Positions 43,143-51,510 of a stretch of 64,000 nucleotides of DNA are shown one piece after another. The notes below the pieces were generated by a model. The model saw only the letters and a list, made by a program, of their open reading frames with translations, was not told the origin of the DNA and did not search any database. The position numbers and the translations under genes were made by a program. Source of the stretch: Gelatiniphilus marinus (GTDB lineage: Bacteria; Bacteroidota; Bacteroidia; Flavobacteriales; Flavobacteriaceae); NCBI RefSeq assembly GCF_042678305.1, contig NZ_JBHUDT010000006.1; one strand, 5' to 3'. Position 1 is the first letter of the stretch. Every line of letters begins with the position of its first letter.

Positions 43143-43895
43143 ATGTTAAAAATAAACAACTTACACGCAAGCGTTGAAGATAAAGCCATTTTAAGAGGAA
43201 TCAATCTTGAGGTAAAACCTGGAGAAGTACACGCTATTATGGGGCCAAACGGCTCAGGGAAAAGCACATTGGCATCCGTTATTGCAGGAAAAGAAGAGTA
43301 CGAAGTAGAGCAAGGCGAAATCATTTTAGAAAACGAAAACATCGACGAGCTTTCAGCCGAAGAACGCGCCCACAAAGGTGTTTTCCTATCGTTTCAATAT
43401 CCGGTAGAAATCCCTGGGGTTTCCGTTACCAACTTCATTAAAACCGCTATAAACGAAACCCGTAAAGCTAAAGGGTTAGAAGATATGCCGGCAAAAGACA
43501 TGCTAAAACTAATTCGTGAAAAAGCCGATTTATTAGAAATTGATAGAAAATTTTTATCGCGCTCGTTAAACGAAGGTTTTTCAGGTGGCGAGAAAAAACG
43601 AAACGAGATCTTTCAAATGGCCATGCTCGAACCTAAATTAGCTATTCTAGACGAAACCGATTCTGGTTTAGATATCGATGCCTTGCGTATTGTAGCCAAC
43701 GGTGTAAACAAACTAAAAAACAAAGACAACGCTGTTATTGTTATAACCCACTACCAACGCTTATTGGATTATATCGTACCCGATTTTGTACACGTTATAC
43801 ACGAAGGGCGCATAGTAAAATCTGGCCCTAAGGAACTGGCTCACGAGCTTGAAGAAAAAGGCTACGATTGGATTAAAGAAAAAGCGAACGCATAA
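43143..43895 (+). CDS. sufC: Fe-S cluster assembly ATPase SufC
   Basis: 250-residue ABC-type ATPase that drives the SufBCD scaffold. Walker A GPNGSGKST (about residue 36), SufC-type signature SGGEKKRNEIFQMAML, Walker B LAILDETDSGLDID, and the switch His in VITHYQRLLDYI. Length normal. Start 2 bases after the NlpE-like gene. The remaining 78 bases to sufD contain an AGTCCACAGT repeat and an 8-bp GCAGTCTT/AAGACTGC inverted repeat. Confidence 0.97.
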   Translation: MLKINNLHASVEDKAILRGINLEVKPGEVHAIMGPNGSGKSTLASVIAGKEEYEVEQGEIILENENIDELSAEERAHKGVFLSFQYPVEIPGVSVTNFIKTAINETRKAKGLEDMPAKDMLKLIREKADLLEIDRKFLSRSLNEGFSGGEKKRNEIFQMAMLEPKLAILDETDSGLDIDALRIVANGVNKLKNKDNAVIVITHYQRLLDYIVPDFVHVIHEGRIVKSGPKELAHELEEKGYDWIKEKANA

Positions 43896-43973
43896 CAGTA
43901 ACTAGTCCACAGTCCACAGTAAGCAGTCTTTTTTAACTGTAAACTGAAGACTGCAAACTGAATACTTATCAAT

Positions 43974-45287
43974 ATGGATTTAAAAGAAAAATTAGTATCA
44001 TCATTTTTAGTATTAGAAGATCAAGTAGATGTCGATTCTTATGTGCACAATGTTAGAAACCAAGCCATAAAAATATTTGAAGAAAAAGGATTCCCCACTA
44101 AAAAAGAAGAAGCTTGGAAATACACAGCCTTAAACAAACTGCTTAAAGAAGATTACAGCGTTTTCCCAAAACAAGAAAGCACCATAGACTATAACGACAT
44201 AAAAAAATATTTTATCCATAACATAGACAGCTATAAAATAGTGTTTATAGATGGTAAATACTCATCGCACCTATCGCAAACCACCCACGATGGTATCGAT
44301 GTATGCTTAATGTCGGCAGCACTAACAAAACCAAAATACCGTTTGGTAATTGAAAACTATTTCAACAAAGCTGCCGAAAAAGATAGCCTGTCGTCGCTCA
44401 ACACGGCATTTTCAAAAGAAGGTGCTTACATTCATATCCCAAAAAACAAACTGGTAGAAAACCCCATTCAAATCATCCACCTATCAACGGGTAGCGAATC
44501 GGCATCCTTAATGCAACCACGTAACTTAATCGTGGTTGACGAGAATTCGCATGTGCAAATTATAGAGCGCCACCAAAGTTTAACCAATAACGCGGTGCTA
44601 ACCAATAGCGTTACCGAAATTTTTGCCAATAAACGCGCCATTGTAGATTATTACAAAATACAAAACGACAACGCCAACGCATCATTAATAGACAATACCT
44701 TTATCAAACAAAAGCGTGAAAGCGTTGCATCGGTGCACACCTTTGCCTTTGGCGGTAAATTAACGCGCAACAACCTTAATTTTTATCAACAAGGCGAACG
44801 CATCAACTCTATCTTAAAAGGCGTTACCATAATAGGCAACAAACAACATGTCGATCATAACACACTGGTACACCACATCGAGCCCAATTGCGAGAGCCAC
44901 CAAGACTACAAGGGCATTTTTAATGAAAACGCAACCGGTGTTTTCAACGGTAAAATTATTGTAGAAAAAGAAGCCCAAAAAACCAATGCCTTTCAAGCCA
45001 ATAACAATATTTTGGTAAGCGACAAAGCCACGATAAACACCAAACCGCAGCTCGAAATTTTTGCCGACGATGTAAAATGCTCTCACGGTTGTACCATTGG
45101 GCAACTCGACGAAAGCGCCCTGTTTTACATGCGTTCGCGCGGTATTCCAGAAAAAGAAGCCAAAGCCCTTTTAATGTACGCATTTAGCAACAACGTGCTA
45201 AGCTCGGTTAAAATACCCGAGGTAAAACAACGCATTACCAAAATAATCGCCAATAAATTAGGGGTTAATATTGGGTTCGATTTATAA
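43974..45287 (+). CDS. sufD: Fe-S cluster assembly protein SufD
   Basis: 437-residue partner of SufB in the scaffold. Motifs: FPTKKEEAWKYTALNKLLKE at the N-terminus, the parallel beta-helix core with HVQIIERHQSL, NTLVHHIEPNCESHQDYKGI and the C-terminal HGCTIGQLDESALFYMRSRG with the conserved His region of SufD (KCSHGCTIG). Length normal. It lies between sufC (78-base gap) and sufS (repeat-containing gap). Confidence 0.96.
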   Translation: MDLKEKLVSSFLVLEDQVDVDSYVHNVRNQAIKIFEEKGFPTKKEEAWKYTALNKLLKEDYSVFPKQESTIDYNDIKKYFIHNIDSYKIVFIDGKYSSHLSQTTHDGIDVCLMSAALTKPKYRLVIENYFNKAAEKDSLSSLNTAFSKEGAYIHIPKNKLVENPIQIIHLSTGSESASLMQPRNLIVVDENSHVQIIERHQSLTNNAVLTNSVTEIFANKRAIVDYYKIQNDNANASLIDNTFIKQKRESVASVHTFAFGGKLTRNNLNFYQQGERINSILKGVTIIGNKQHVDHNTLVHHIEPNCESHQDYKGIFNENATGVFNGKIIVEKEAQKTNAFQANNNILVSDKATINTKPQLEIFADDVKCSHGCTIGQLDESALFYMRSRGIPEKEAKALLMYAFSNNVLSSVKIPEVKQRITKIIANKLGVNIGFDL

Positions 45288-45296
45288 CAATTTTTT

Positions 45297-45375
45297 GTAG
45301 CTATTTCCCGCTATCCACTGTATCTTTTTTGCTTTTAATGGCAAAAAAGGATGCCGTTTCTATCGGGGCTAAACC
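45297..45375. repeat. Intergenic repeat with hairpin between sufD and sufS
   Basis: Includes a TATTTCCCGCTATCC segment, a hairpin CTTTTTTGC (45324-45332) / GCAAAAAAG (45341-45349), and AGGATGCCGTTTCTATCGG. I recall similar palindromic repeats from Flavobacteriaceae. The upstream ATG of sufS (45338) lies inside the hairpin. Confidence 0.5.
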
Positions 45376-45382
45376 ATCAGCC

Positions 45383-46597
45383 ATGTTCAATGTAAACGAT
45401 ATAAGACAAGACTTCCCGATACTTAACAGACAAGTAAACGGCAAGCCTTTAGTGTATTTCGATAATGCAGCCACCTCGCAAACCCCACAACAGGTTATTG
45501 ATGTTATTGTAGATTATTACTCCAATTACAACGCCAACATCCACCGTGGCGTACATACCTTAAGTCAACAAGCAACCGATTTATACGAACAAGCGCGCTT
45601 AAAAATACAAGCCCATTTCAACGCAAAGTTTTCACACGAAATTATACTCACCTCGGGCACAACGCACAGTATTAATTTAGTGGCAAACGGCTTTTCATCA
45701 CTCTTAAAAAAAGGCGACGAGCTTATCGTTTCAGCCTTAGAGCATCACAGCAATATTGTACCTTGGCAAATGCTTTGCGAGCGCACCGGTGCTGTTTTAA
45801 AAGTCATCCCCATGAACGAAGAAGGCGAGTTGGAAATGGCAGCATACAATAATTTGCTTTCAGAAAAAACCAAGCTTGTTTTTGTAAATCATATTTCAAA
45901 TGCTTTAGGCACCATAAATCCTATTGAATATATTACAGAGAAAGCGCACCAAGTTGGAGCAGCCGTTTTAATTGATGGCGCACAAGCCTGTCCGCATATA
46001 AAACCAGACGTTCAAAAACTGGATGTCGATTTTTACGTTGCCTCGGCACATAAAATGTGTGGGCCAACGGGTGTTGGCATGCTTTACGGAAAAGAAGACT
46101 GGTTAAACAAACTACCGCCCTATCAAGGTGGTGGCGAAATGATTGCCGAAGTTACCTTCGAGAAAACCACTTATGCCGATTTACCGCATAAATTTGAAGC
46201 CGGAACTCCAAACATTTGTGGAGGCATCGCTTTTGGCGCAGCCATTGATTATATGAACAACATCGGTTTCAATACTATTGAAAACTACGAACACGAGTTG
46301 TTAGATTATGCCACCAAAAAACTTATAGAAATTGAGGGTTTAAAAATCTACGGCACATCCAAAAACAAAACATCGGTTATTTCATTTAATTTAGAAGCCA
46401 TCCATCCGTACGATGTGGGTACTATTTTAGATAAAATGGGCATTGCCGTTCGTACTGGTCATCATTGTGCGCAACCCATCATGGATTTTTATAAAATCCC
46501 GGGAACCGTTCGTGCTTCCTTTGCATTTTATAATACCAAAGCAGAAATTGATGCTTTAGTATCAGGTGTTAAAAAAGCTAAAATGATGTTGTCTTAA
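45383..46597 (+). CDS. sufS: Cysteine desulfurase SufS
   Basis: Supplies sulfur to SUF from cysteine, with PLP. From MFNVNDIRQDFPIL at 45383 it has 404 residues, close to E. coli SufS. Motifs: YFDNAATSQTPQQVID, ILTSGTTHSINLVA, SALEHHSNIVPW, the PLP lysine in SAHKMCGPTG, and the active Cys in RTGHHCAQP. Another in-frame ATG at 45338 (MAKKDAVSIGAKPSA) would be within a repeat hairpin, so I judge the later start more likely. Partner SufE is encoded 0.9 kb downstream. Confidence 0.95.
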   Translation: MFNVNDIRQDFPILNRQVNGKPLVYFDNAATSQTPQQVIDVIVDYYSNYNANIHRGVHTLSQQATDLYEQARLKIQAHFNAKFSHEIILTSGTTHSINLVANGFSSLLKKGDELIVSALEHHSNIVPWQMLCERTGAVLKVIPMNEEGELEMAAYNNLLSEKTKLVFVNHISNALGTINPIEYITEKAHQVGAAVLIDGAQACPHIKPDVQKLDVDFYVASAHKMCGPTGVGMLYGKEDWLNKLPPYQGGGEMIAEVTFEKTTYADLPHKFEAGTPNICGGIAFGAAIDYMNNIGFNTIENYEHELLDYATKKLIEIEGLKIYGTSKNKTSVISFNLEAIHPYDVGTILDKMGIAVRTGHHCAQPIMDFYKIPGTVRASFAFYNTKAEIDALVSGVKKAKMMLS

Positions 46598-46650
46598 CAT
46601 TTTGGCTTCCTTTTTGTGTATCCTGTTATAAACTAAAAATCTAAATTGAA

Positions 46651-47445
46651 ATGAAATTTATGCTAGCCCTTTTTAGCTTGATTCTGCTACGCGGTTGTTG
46701 GGCATCTGCAGACCATAAAATTATAGAAGTACAAAAAAACGATGACACCATTTTTAAAACACTAAACGGAACTTATAAAATAAACACTTTAAATAATAAA
46801 GATGTTTCAGCTTACAACCTCAACATTGTTTTTAACGACAGTACAAAACAAGTAGCTGGTTTTGCAGGTTGCAATCGTTTTTTTGGTTCTTATTCTTTAG
46901 AAAACAACACATTAAAATTTGGCGCTTTAGGAGCTACTAAAATGCTGTGCGACGTTAAGGCAAATACAATGGAAACCCACTTTTTTAAAGCACTAGAAAA
47001 AGCCAATTTAGTAGTTTTTACAAAAGATGGCTTTTCAATCTATAATAAAAAGAAAGAATTATTATCAGCTATTAAAGAAGAAACAAATGTAAATGTTAGT
47101 TTTGAATATTCTGCTTTGTCAAGAGGTACCTATAAATTAATTAAAATTAATCAAAAAAAAGTTTCAGTAATAAACAAACAAAACGGCAAACCTAAAGCCA
47201 ATGCATGCAATAAAAATGATTGGCAAAAACTAATTAAAGCTTTTAAAACTTTTGATGTTAAAAACATATCAAACCTAAAAGCACCCTCTAAAAATCGCTT
47301 CTTTGATGGCGCTGCCATTGCAAATTTAAAGATTGCATACAACGGAGTAGTTTACGAGTCGCAAAGTTTCGACCACGGCAATCCTCCAAAAGAAATCGCT
47401 GCACTTGTTAAAGAAATCTTATCTATTTCCAAAAATATTGAATAG
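46651..47445 (+). CDS. META-domain (HslJ-like) lipoprotein within the suf region
   Basis: 264-residue lipoprotein (MKFMLALFSLILLRGC, lipobox Cys16). A META domain covers about residues 35-130: YKINTLNNKDVSAYNLNIVF, FAGCNRFFGSY, LKFGALGATKMLCD with the paired cysteines typical of HslJ-like proteins. A second domain of about 115 residues ends with VYESQSFDHGNPPKEIAALV. META domains occur in heat-shock and envelope-stress lipoproteins, sometimes fused with NlpE. Located between sufS and sufE; the sufE promoter overlaps its end. Confidence 0.85.
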   Translation: MKFMLALFSLILLRGCWASADHKIIEVQKNDDTIFKTLNGTYKINTLNNKDVSAYNLNIVFNDSTKQVAGFAGCNRFFGSYSLENNTLKFGALGATKMLCDVKANTMETHFFKALEKANLVVFTKDGFSIYNKKKELLSAIKEETNVNVSFEYSALSRGTYKLIKINQKKVSVINKQNGKPKANACNKNDWQKLIKAFKTFDVKNISNLKAPSKNRFFDGAAIANLKIAYNGVVYESQSFDHGNPPKEIAALVKEILSISKNIE

Positions 47446-47468
47446 CAACATTTCTTGTTGTATTTTTG
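47438..47468 (+). promoter_or_regulatory. Promoter of sufE
   Basis: TTG (47438-47440), 20 bases, TATTTTTG (47461-47468), 15 bases before the sufE ATG at 47484. It overlaps the 3' end of the META-lipoprotein gene, so sufE can be transcribed on its own. Confidence 0.7.
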
Positions 47469-47483
47469 TATAAAATTGAATCT

Positions 47484-47906
47484 ATGAGTATTGAAGACAT
47501 TCAAAACGAAATAATAGACGAGTTCTCAATGTTTGAAGATTGGGAAGAACGCTACCAATATATGATTGATTTGGGGAAAGACCTCCCTTTAATTGACCAG
47601 CAATACAAAACCGAAAGCAATATTATAAAAGGCTGCCAAAGTAAAGTTTGGGTACATGCCCAAATGAACAACGATAAAATAGTATTTACTGCCGATAGCG
47701 ATGCCATTATTACAAAAGGTATAATTGCTATTTTAATTCGCGTATTTTCAAACCAGCACCCCAAAGATATTATTGATGCCGATACCGGTTTTATCGATAA
47801 AATAGGTTTAAAAGAACACTTGTCGCCCACACGCGCCAATGGTTTGGTAAGTATGGTAAAACAACTAAAAATGTATGCCATTGCATACCAAACGCAACTT
47901 AATTAA
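47484..47906 (+). CDS. sufE: Sulfur acceptor SufE
   Basis: 140-residue protein that takes persulfide sulfur from SufS and stimulates it. The active cysteine is C51 in IIKGCQSKVWVHAQ, the expected position. The helical N-terminus (MSIEDIQNEIIDEFSMFEDW) is typical. The ATG at 47484 is used; an upstream TTG at 47466 would lie inside the promoter. Followed by sufT after 115 bases that include two GTCATTCC-type hairpins. Confidence 0.95.
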   Translation: MSIEDIQNEIIDEFSMFEDWEERYQYMIDLGKDLPLIDQQYKTESNIIKGCQSKVWVHAQMNNDKIVFTADSDAIITKGIIAILIRVFSNQHPKDIIDADTGFIDKIGLKEHLSPTRANGLVSMVKQLKMYAIAYQTQLN

Positions 47907-47948
47907 AAATTCACTCCAAAAGTTTTTAACTTTTGGTTTCAGATAAAC

Positions 47949-48004
47949 TGTCATTCCCGAGACATCGGGAATCTACTTAAACAGATTTCCGCTTTCGCGG
48001 AAAT
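47949..48004. repeat. Two adjacent hairpins of the GTCATTCC type
   Basis: The first has arms ATTCCCGA and TCGGGAAT; the second has arms ATTTCCGC and GCGGAAAT. They lie between sufE and sufT, with the second ending about 20 bases before the sufT ATG. Possibly a mild terminator or mRNA stabiliser. Confidence 0.6.
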
Positions 48005-48021
48005 GAAAAAAATTTAAAATT

Positions 48022-48348
48022 ATGAGCGATACAACAATAGACGTAAACGCCTTAGGCGAAAAAATAGTAAACGTTATAAAAACCATATACGACCCGGAAA
48101 TACCTGTTGATATTTACGAACTCGGATTAATTTACGATGTATTTGTAAACGAAGATTACGATGTTAAAATTTTAATGACGCTTACAACACCAAACTGCCC
48201 TGTTGCTGAAACTTTGCCTTTAGAAGTTGAAGAAAAAGTAAAATCTTTAAACGAAGTAAAATCTGCCGAGGTTGAAATCACTTTCGATCCGCCTTGGAGC
48301 CAAGATTTAATGAGCGAGGAAGCGAAGTTGGAATTGGGGATGCTTTAA
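48022..48348 (+). CDS. sufT: SUF-associated MIP18/DUF59 protein SufT
   Basis: 108-residue DUF59 protein. Signature: YDPEIPVDIYELGLIYD and LTTPNCPVAETLPLEVEEKV, with the conserved Cys in TTPNCP. Stand-alone SufT proteins help mature Fe-S proteins and often sit at the end of suf operons, as here. Followed 73 bases later by the DUF2480 gene. Confidence 0.92.
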   Translation: MSDTTIDVNALGEKIVNVIKTIYDPEIPVDIYELGLIYDVFVNEDYDVKILMTLTTPNCPVAETLPLEVEEKVKSLNEVKSAEVEITFDPPWSQDLMSEEAKLELGML

Positions 48349-48421
48349 AAACAGTTGGCAGCGTTCTGTTTCCAGTCGCAGCTTTTCAGCTTAAGAAGAG
48401 ACAAATAAACAACATGCTTTT

Positions 48422-48928
48422 TTGAAAGACAAAATCATAAATCGCGTAGCGAACAGCAAGTTAATAACCGTTAACCTTGAGGATTATTATCCCGATGGCA
48501 AACGTGTGCTTTTTGATATCAAAGATTGGTTGTTTGAAGGTTTCGTTTTGCGCGAAAAAGATTTTAGGCAAAAAGCCACCGAACACGATTGGTCGCAGTA
48601 CAAAAATTGTTATGTCGCATTAACCTGCAGTACCGATGCCATTGTTCCGGCTTGGGCGTTTATGCTATTAAGTGTTTATTTAGAGCCTTTTGCTAAAAAA
48701 ACCATTATCGGTAATCTTGAGGTTTTAGAAACTTCAATCTATCAAGACGTTCTTAAATCACTCGATGTTTCAGAATATACCAACAAACCAATCATTATTA
48801 AAGGTTGCTCTAGTAAACCTGTACCGCAAAATGCTTATATTATGTTGGCAACAAAACTAAAACAGGTTGCCAAATCTATTATGTATGGCGAAGCCTGCTC
48901 TTCGGTGCCCTTATTCAAAAAAAAATAA
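48422..48928 (+). CDS. DUF2480 family protein
   Basis: 168-residue protein conserved in Bacteroidota, often beside suf genes. Landmarks: VNLEDYYPDGKRVLFDIKDW, FEGFVLREKDFR, WSQYKNCYVALTCSTDAIVP, IIKGCSSKPVPQNAYIMLA. The start is TTG at 48422, because the upstream ATG runs out of frame into a stop, and homologues begin with the RVANSKL segment a few residues in. The conserved cysteines could serve in metal or sulfur chemistry, but no function is established to my knowledge. Confidence 0.85.
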   Translation: MKDKIINRVANSKLITVNLEDYYPDGKRVLFDIKDWLFEGFVLREKDFRQKATEHDWSQYKNCYVALTCSTDAIVPAWAFMLLSVYLEPFAKKTIIGNLEVLETSIYQDVLKSLDVSEYTNKPIIIKGCSSKPVPQNAYIMLATKLKQVAKSIMYGEACSSVPLFKKK

Positions 48929-49007
48929 TTTCCCTTTTTTGTGTGACCTAAACCAACAAATTGGGGTCTTATTGATTAAACAAACTCTATATTTAACTAT
49001 AATTAAA

Positions 49008-49940
49008 ATGAAAAAAACGCTATTATTTTTTACTTTTCTTATTGGAATAATTTCTATAAACGCCCAAACTTTAGAAGAGTTAAAAGCAACTCAAAAGGTA
49101 AAAAAAGATTCAATCGCTGCCATTCAAGGGCGTGTTAATGCTATTCAAGGACAAATTGATGCACTGCCCGGTTGGAAAAAAGGGGCTTTTGGTACCATTG
49201 GCGGAAGCATTTCCGGTTTTAAAAATTGGTTTGCTCAAGGCACTCCAAATAACAATTCAGGGAATATTGGTTTTACGGTTAATGCTTTTGCAAACTTAAA
49301 TCAAGATAAATTCTTTTGGCGAAATGCTGCAAATGTAAACCTGTCTTGGGTAAAACTAGATGATAAAGACGACCCAACGGATAGCGACAAATTTAGAGAA
49401 GCTACCGATGTTTTTAATTTAACCTCGTTATACGGGCACAAACTAAGCGAGAAATTCGCAATCTCTGGTTTAGCAGAATACAGAACTACAATTTTAAGCA
49501 ATTTTAACGACCCTGGCTTTTTAGATTTGGGTGTTGGTGCTACTTGGACACCTGTTAAAGATTTAGTGGTTGTAGTGCATCCGTTAAACTACAACTTTGT
49601 GTTTAGCAGTAATTCGGTTATCGATTTTGAGTCTTCTATGGGTGCTAAAATTCTGGCCGATTATACCCGACAAATTGGAGCGGTAAGTTTTAAAACAAAC
49701 TTATCGATGTTTCAAAGTTATAAATCTGGAGATTTATCGAACTGGACCTGGACCAACTCTTTTGGTTACACGCTATGGAAAATGATTGGTGTTGGTTTTG
49801 ATTTTGGTTTAAGGCAAAATAAGCAGGAAGCTTTTAACTACCAGCAAAGCCAACCAGGTAGCACTGCACTTGCAAGACTTGAAAATGCCGATAACAAATT
49901 ACAATCGTATTGGATGTTTGGGCTTAATTATAAGTTTTAA
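49008..49940 (+). CDS. DUF3078 outer-membrane protein
   Basis: 310-residue exported protein with signal peptide MKKTLLFFTFLIGIISINAQ; the ATG at 49008 is preferred because the longer frame overlaps the DUF2480 gene. A short coiled-coil stretch (TQKVKKDSIAAIQGRVNA) follows, then beta-strand repeats ending in YWMFGLNYKF, typical of an outer-membrane barrel. DUF3078 proteins are common in Bacteroidota, with no known function. A hairpin terminator lies at 50006-50040. Confidence 0.85.
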   Translation: MKKTLLFFTFLIGIISINAQTLEELKATQKVKKDSIAAIQGRVNAIQGQIDALPGWKKGAFGTIGGSISGFKNWFAQGTPNNNSGNIGFTVNAFANLNQDKFFWRNAANVNLSWVKLDDKDDPTDSDKFREATDVFNLTSLYGHKLSEKFAISGLAEYRTTILSNFNDPGFLDLGVGATWTPVKDLVVVVHPLNYNFVFSSNSVIDFESSMGAKILADYTRQIGAVSFKTNLSMFQSYKSGDLSNWTWTNSFGYTLWKMIGVGFDFGLRQNKQEAFNYQQSQPGSTALARLENADNKLQSYWMFGLNYKF

Positions 49941-50005
49941 TTTAAAGACAAAAAGACTACTTTACTGTTAGATTAAAGAAGCAATACAATACAACTAATA
50001 ATAAT

Positions 50006-50040
50006 AAAACCCCGTAAAAGTTGAGCTTTTACTGGGTTTT
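50006..50040. terminator. Terminator between DUF3078 and hflX
   Basis: Arms 50006-50020 and 50026-50040 (AAAACCCCGTAAAAG with CTTTTACTGGGTTTT) pair with one mismatch around a 5-base loop, ending in T4. It can serve both converging genes. Confidence 0.75.
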
Positions 50041-50123
50041 GCGTTAGGGATTGAACGGCATGTTTGAGCTCGCCGACGCAGGAGGAAGCGAGTAGTGAAA
50101 GCCCGACCCTTGTGGTAACGCCC
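50041..50123 (+). repeat. GCGTTAGGGATTG repeat family, copy 3
   Basis: Starts GCGTTAGGGATTGAACGGCA, has GAAAGCCCGACCC and ends GTAACGCCC. It matches the ends of copies 1 and 2, with a shorter, different centre. It adjoins the terminator and lies just after the hflX stop. Confidence 0.75.
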
Positions 50124-50131
50124 AAATACTA

Positions 50132-51346
50132 CTACATATCTTCGTAATTATAATCTGGATACAGGAAATGGTTGTACGGGAAACGGGTAACGTGAATTTC
50201 GCGAACTTCGTTGTAAACACGCTTTTTAAAATCTTCTAAATTCTGTTTGTTTAGTGCCGATATAAACAAGGCGTTGTTGCCTACTTTGTTCATCCATGTT
50301 TTTTTCCACTCGTCTAAACTGTAATGGGCTTCGGTTCTTTGGGCAACTAAATCGGTGTCATCAAAAGGTTCGGCTTGGTAAGCATCTATTTTATTAAACA
50401 CCATAATTGTTGGCTTGTCGCCGCTTTTTATTTCGCCCAGAATCTTTTCTACAGATTCTATATGTTCTTCAAAATTAGGATGCGAAATATCTACAATGTG
50501 CAACAGCAAATCGGCTTCTCTAACCTCGTCTAAGGTGCTTTTAAAGCTATCTACCAATTGTGTTGGCAGCTTGCGTATAAACCCAACGGTGTCGCTTAGC
50601 AAAAAAGGCAAATTTTGAATTACCACTTTGCGTACCGTGGTATCTAGGGTTGCAAATAGTTTGTTTTCGGCAAATACTTCGCTTTTGCTTATCACGTTCA
50701 TTAGTGTAGATTTGCCAACATTGGTGTAACCTACCAGCGCCACTCTAACCATTTTGCCACGGTTACCGCGTTGCACAGCCATTTGTTTATCGATGGTTTT
50801 TATACGCGATTTTAAAAGGGCTATTTTATCGCGTACAATACGTCTATCGGTTTCTATTTCGGTTTCCCCCGGACCGCGCATGCCAATACCCCCTTTTTGG
50901 CGTTCAAGGTGGGTCCACATGCCTCTTAGGCGTGGCAATAAATATTCGCATTGCGCCAATTCTACTTGGGTTCTGGCATAACTTGTTTGGGCGCGTTGCG
51001 CAAAAATATCGAGTATTAAATTGGTTCTGTCTAGCACCTTTACATTAAGTATTTTACTTATGTTTCGTTCTTGTGCTGCAGATAATTCGTCATCAAAAAT
51101 AGCGGTGCCAATATCATTATCTTCAATAAATTGGCGTACGTCTTCCATTTTGCCGCTTCCAATAAAGGTCTTTGGATTGGGCATGTCCATTTTTTGGGTA
51201 AAGCGTTTTATAACATCGCCACCAGCGGTAAAGGTTAAAAACTCAAGTTCGTCTAAATATTCTTTAGATTTTTCTTCGTTTTGGTCTTTGGTTATAATAC
51301 CAATTAAAACGGCTCGTTCTAAATTGAGGTCTTTCTCTTCTATCAT
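50132..51346 (-). CDS. hflX: GTPase HflX
   Basis: 404-residue ribosome-associated GTPase, helping split or rescue stalled ribosomes. N-terminal HflX domain (LTFTAGGDVIKRFTQK, FIGSGKMEDVRQFIEDNDI, FDDELSAAQERNIS), a linker helix (RGPGETEIETDRRIVRDK), then the G domain: G1 VGYTNVGKST, G3 DTVGFIRKLP, G4 FNKIDAY, and the C-terminal tail. A TAACTTTG box lies four bases before the ATG, suggesting a leaderless transcript. Confidence 0.96.
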   Translation of the reverse strand: MIEEKDLNLERAVLIGIITKDQNEEKSKEYLDELEFLTFTAGGDVIKRFTQKMDMPNPKTFIGSGKMEDVRQFIEDNDIGTAIFDDELSAAQERNISKILNVKVLDRTNLILDIFAQRAQTSYARTQVELAQCEYLLPRLRGMWTHLERQKGGIGMRGPGETEIETDRRIVRDKIALLKSRIKTIDKQMAVQRGNRGKMVRVALVGYTNVGKSTLMNVISKSEVFAENKLFATLDTTVRKVVIQNLPFLLSDTVGFIRKLPTQLVDSFKSTLDEVREADLLLHIVDISHPNFEEHIESVEKILGEIKSGDKPTIMVFNKIDAYQAEPFDDTDLVAQRTEAHYSLDEWKKTWMNKVGNNALFISALNKQNLEDFKKRVYNEVREIHVTRFPYNHFLYPDYNYEDM

Positions 51347-51350
51347 ATTG

Positions 51351-51358
51351 CAAAGTTA
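51351..51358 (-). promoter_or_regulatory. -7 promoter box 4 bases before hflX
   Basis: TAACTTTG on the minus strand, then CAAT, then the ATG at 51346. No -33 TTG at the usual distance. Confidence 0.4.
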
Positions 51359-51425
51359 CATAATTACAAGCATTTTATTTGAGAAAGAATTTATTGGGGC
51401 TTTGACTCATGGTTGCCTTTGAAAT

Positions 51426-51455
51426 TGTCATTCTCGCGAATGCGGAAATCTAAAA
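51426..51455. repeat. GTCATTC hairpin repeat
   Basis: GTCATTCTCGCGAATGCGGA AATC: a degenerate hairpin of the same family as those at 31577, 42737 and 47949, between the divergent hflX and nuclease-family genes. Confidence 0.45.
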
Positions 51456-51510
51456 TTATAATCAATTACAAAATTCATTACTTTTATATTTTTAAGCATA
51501 ATTTTTATTT

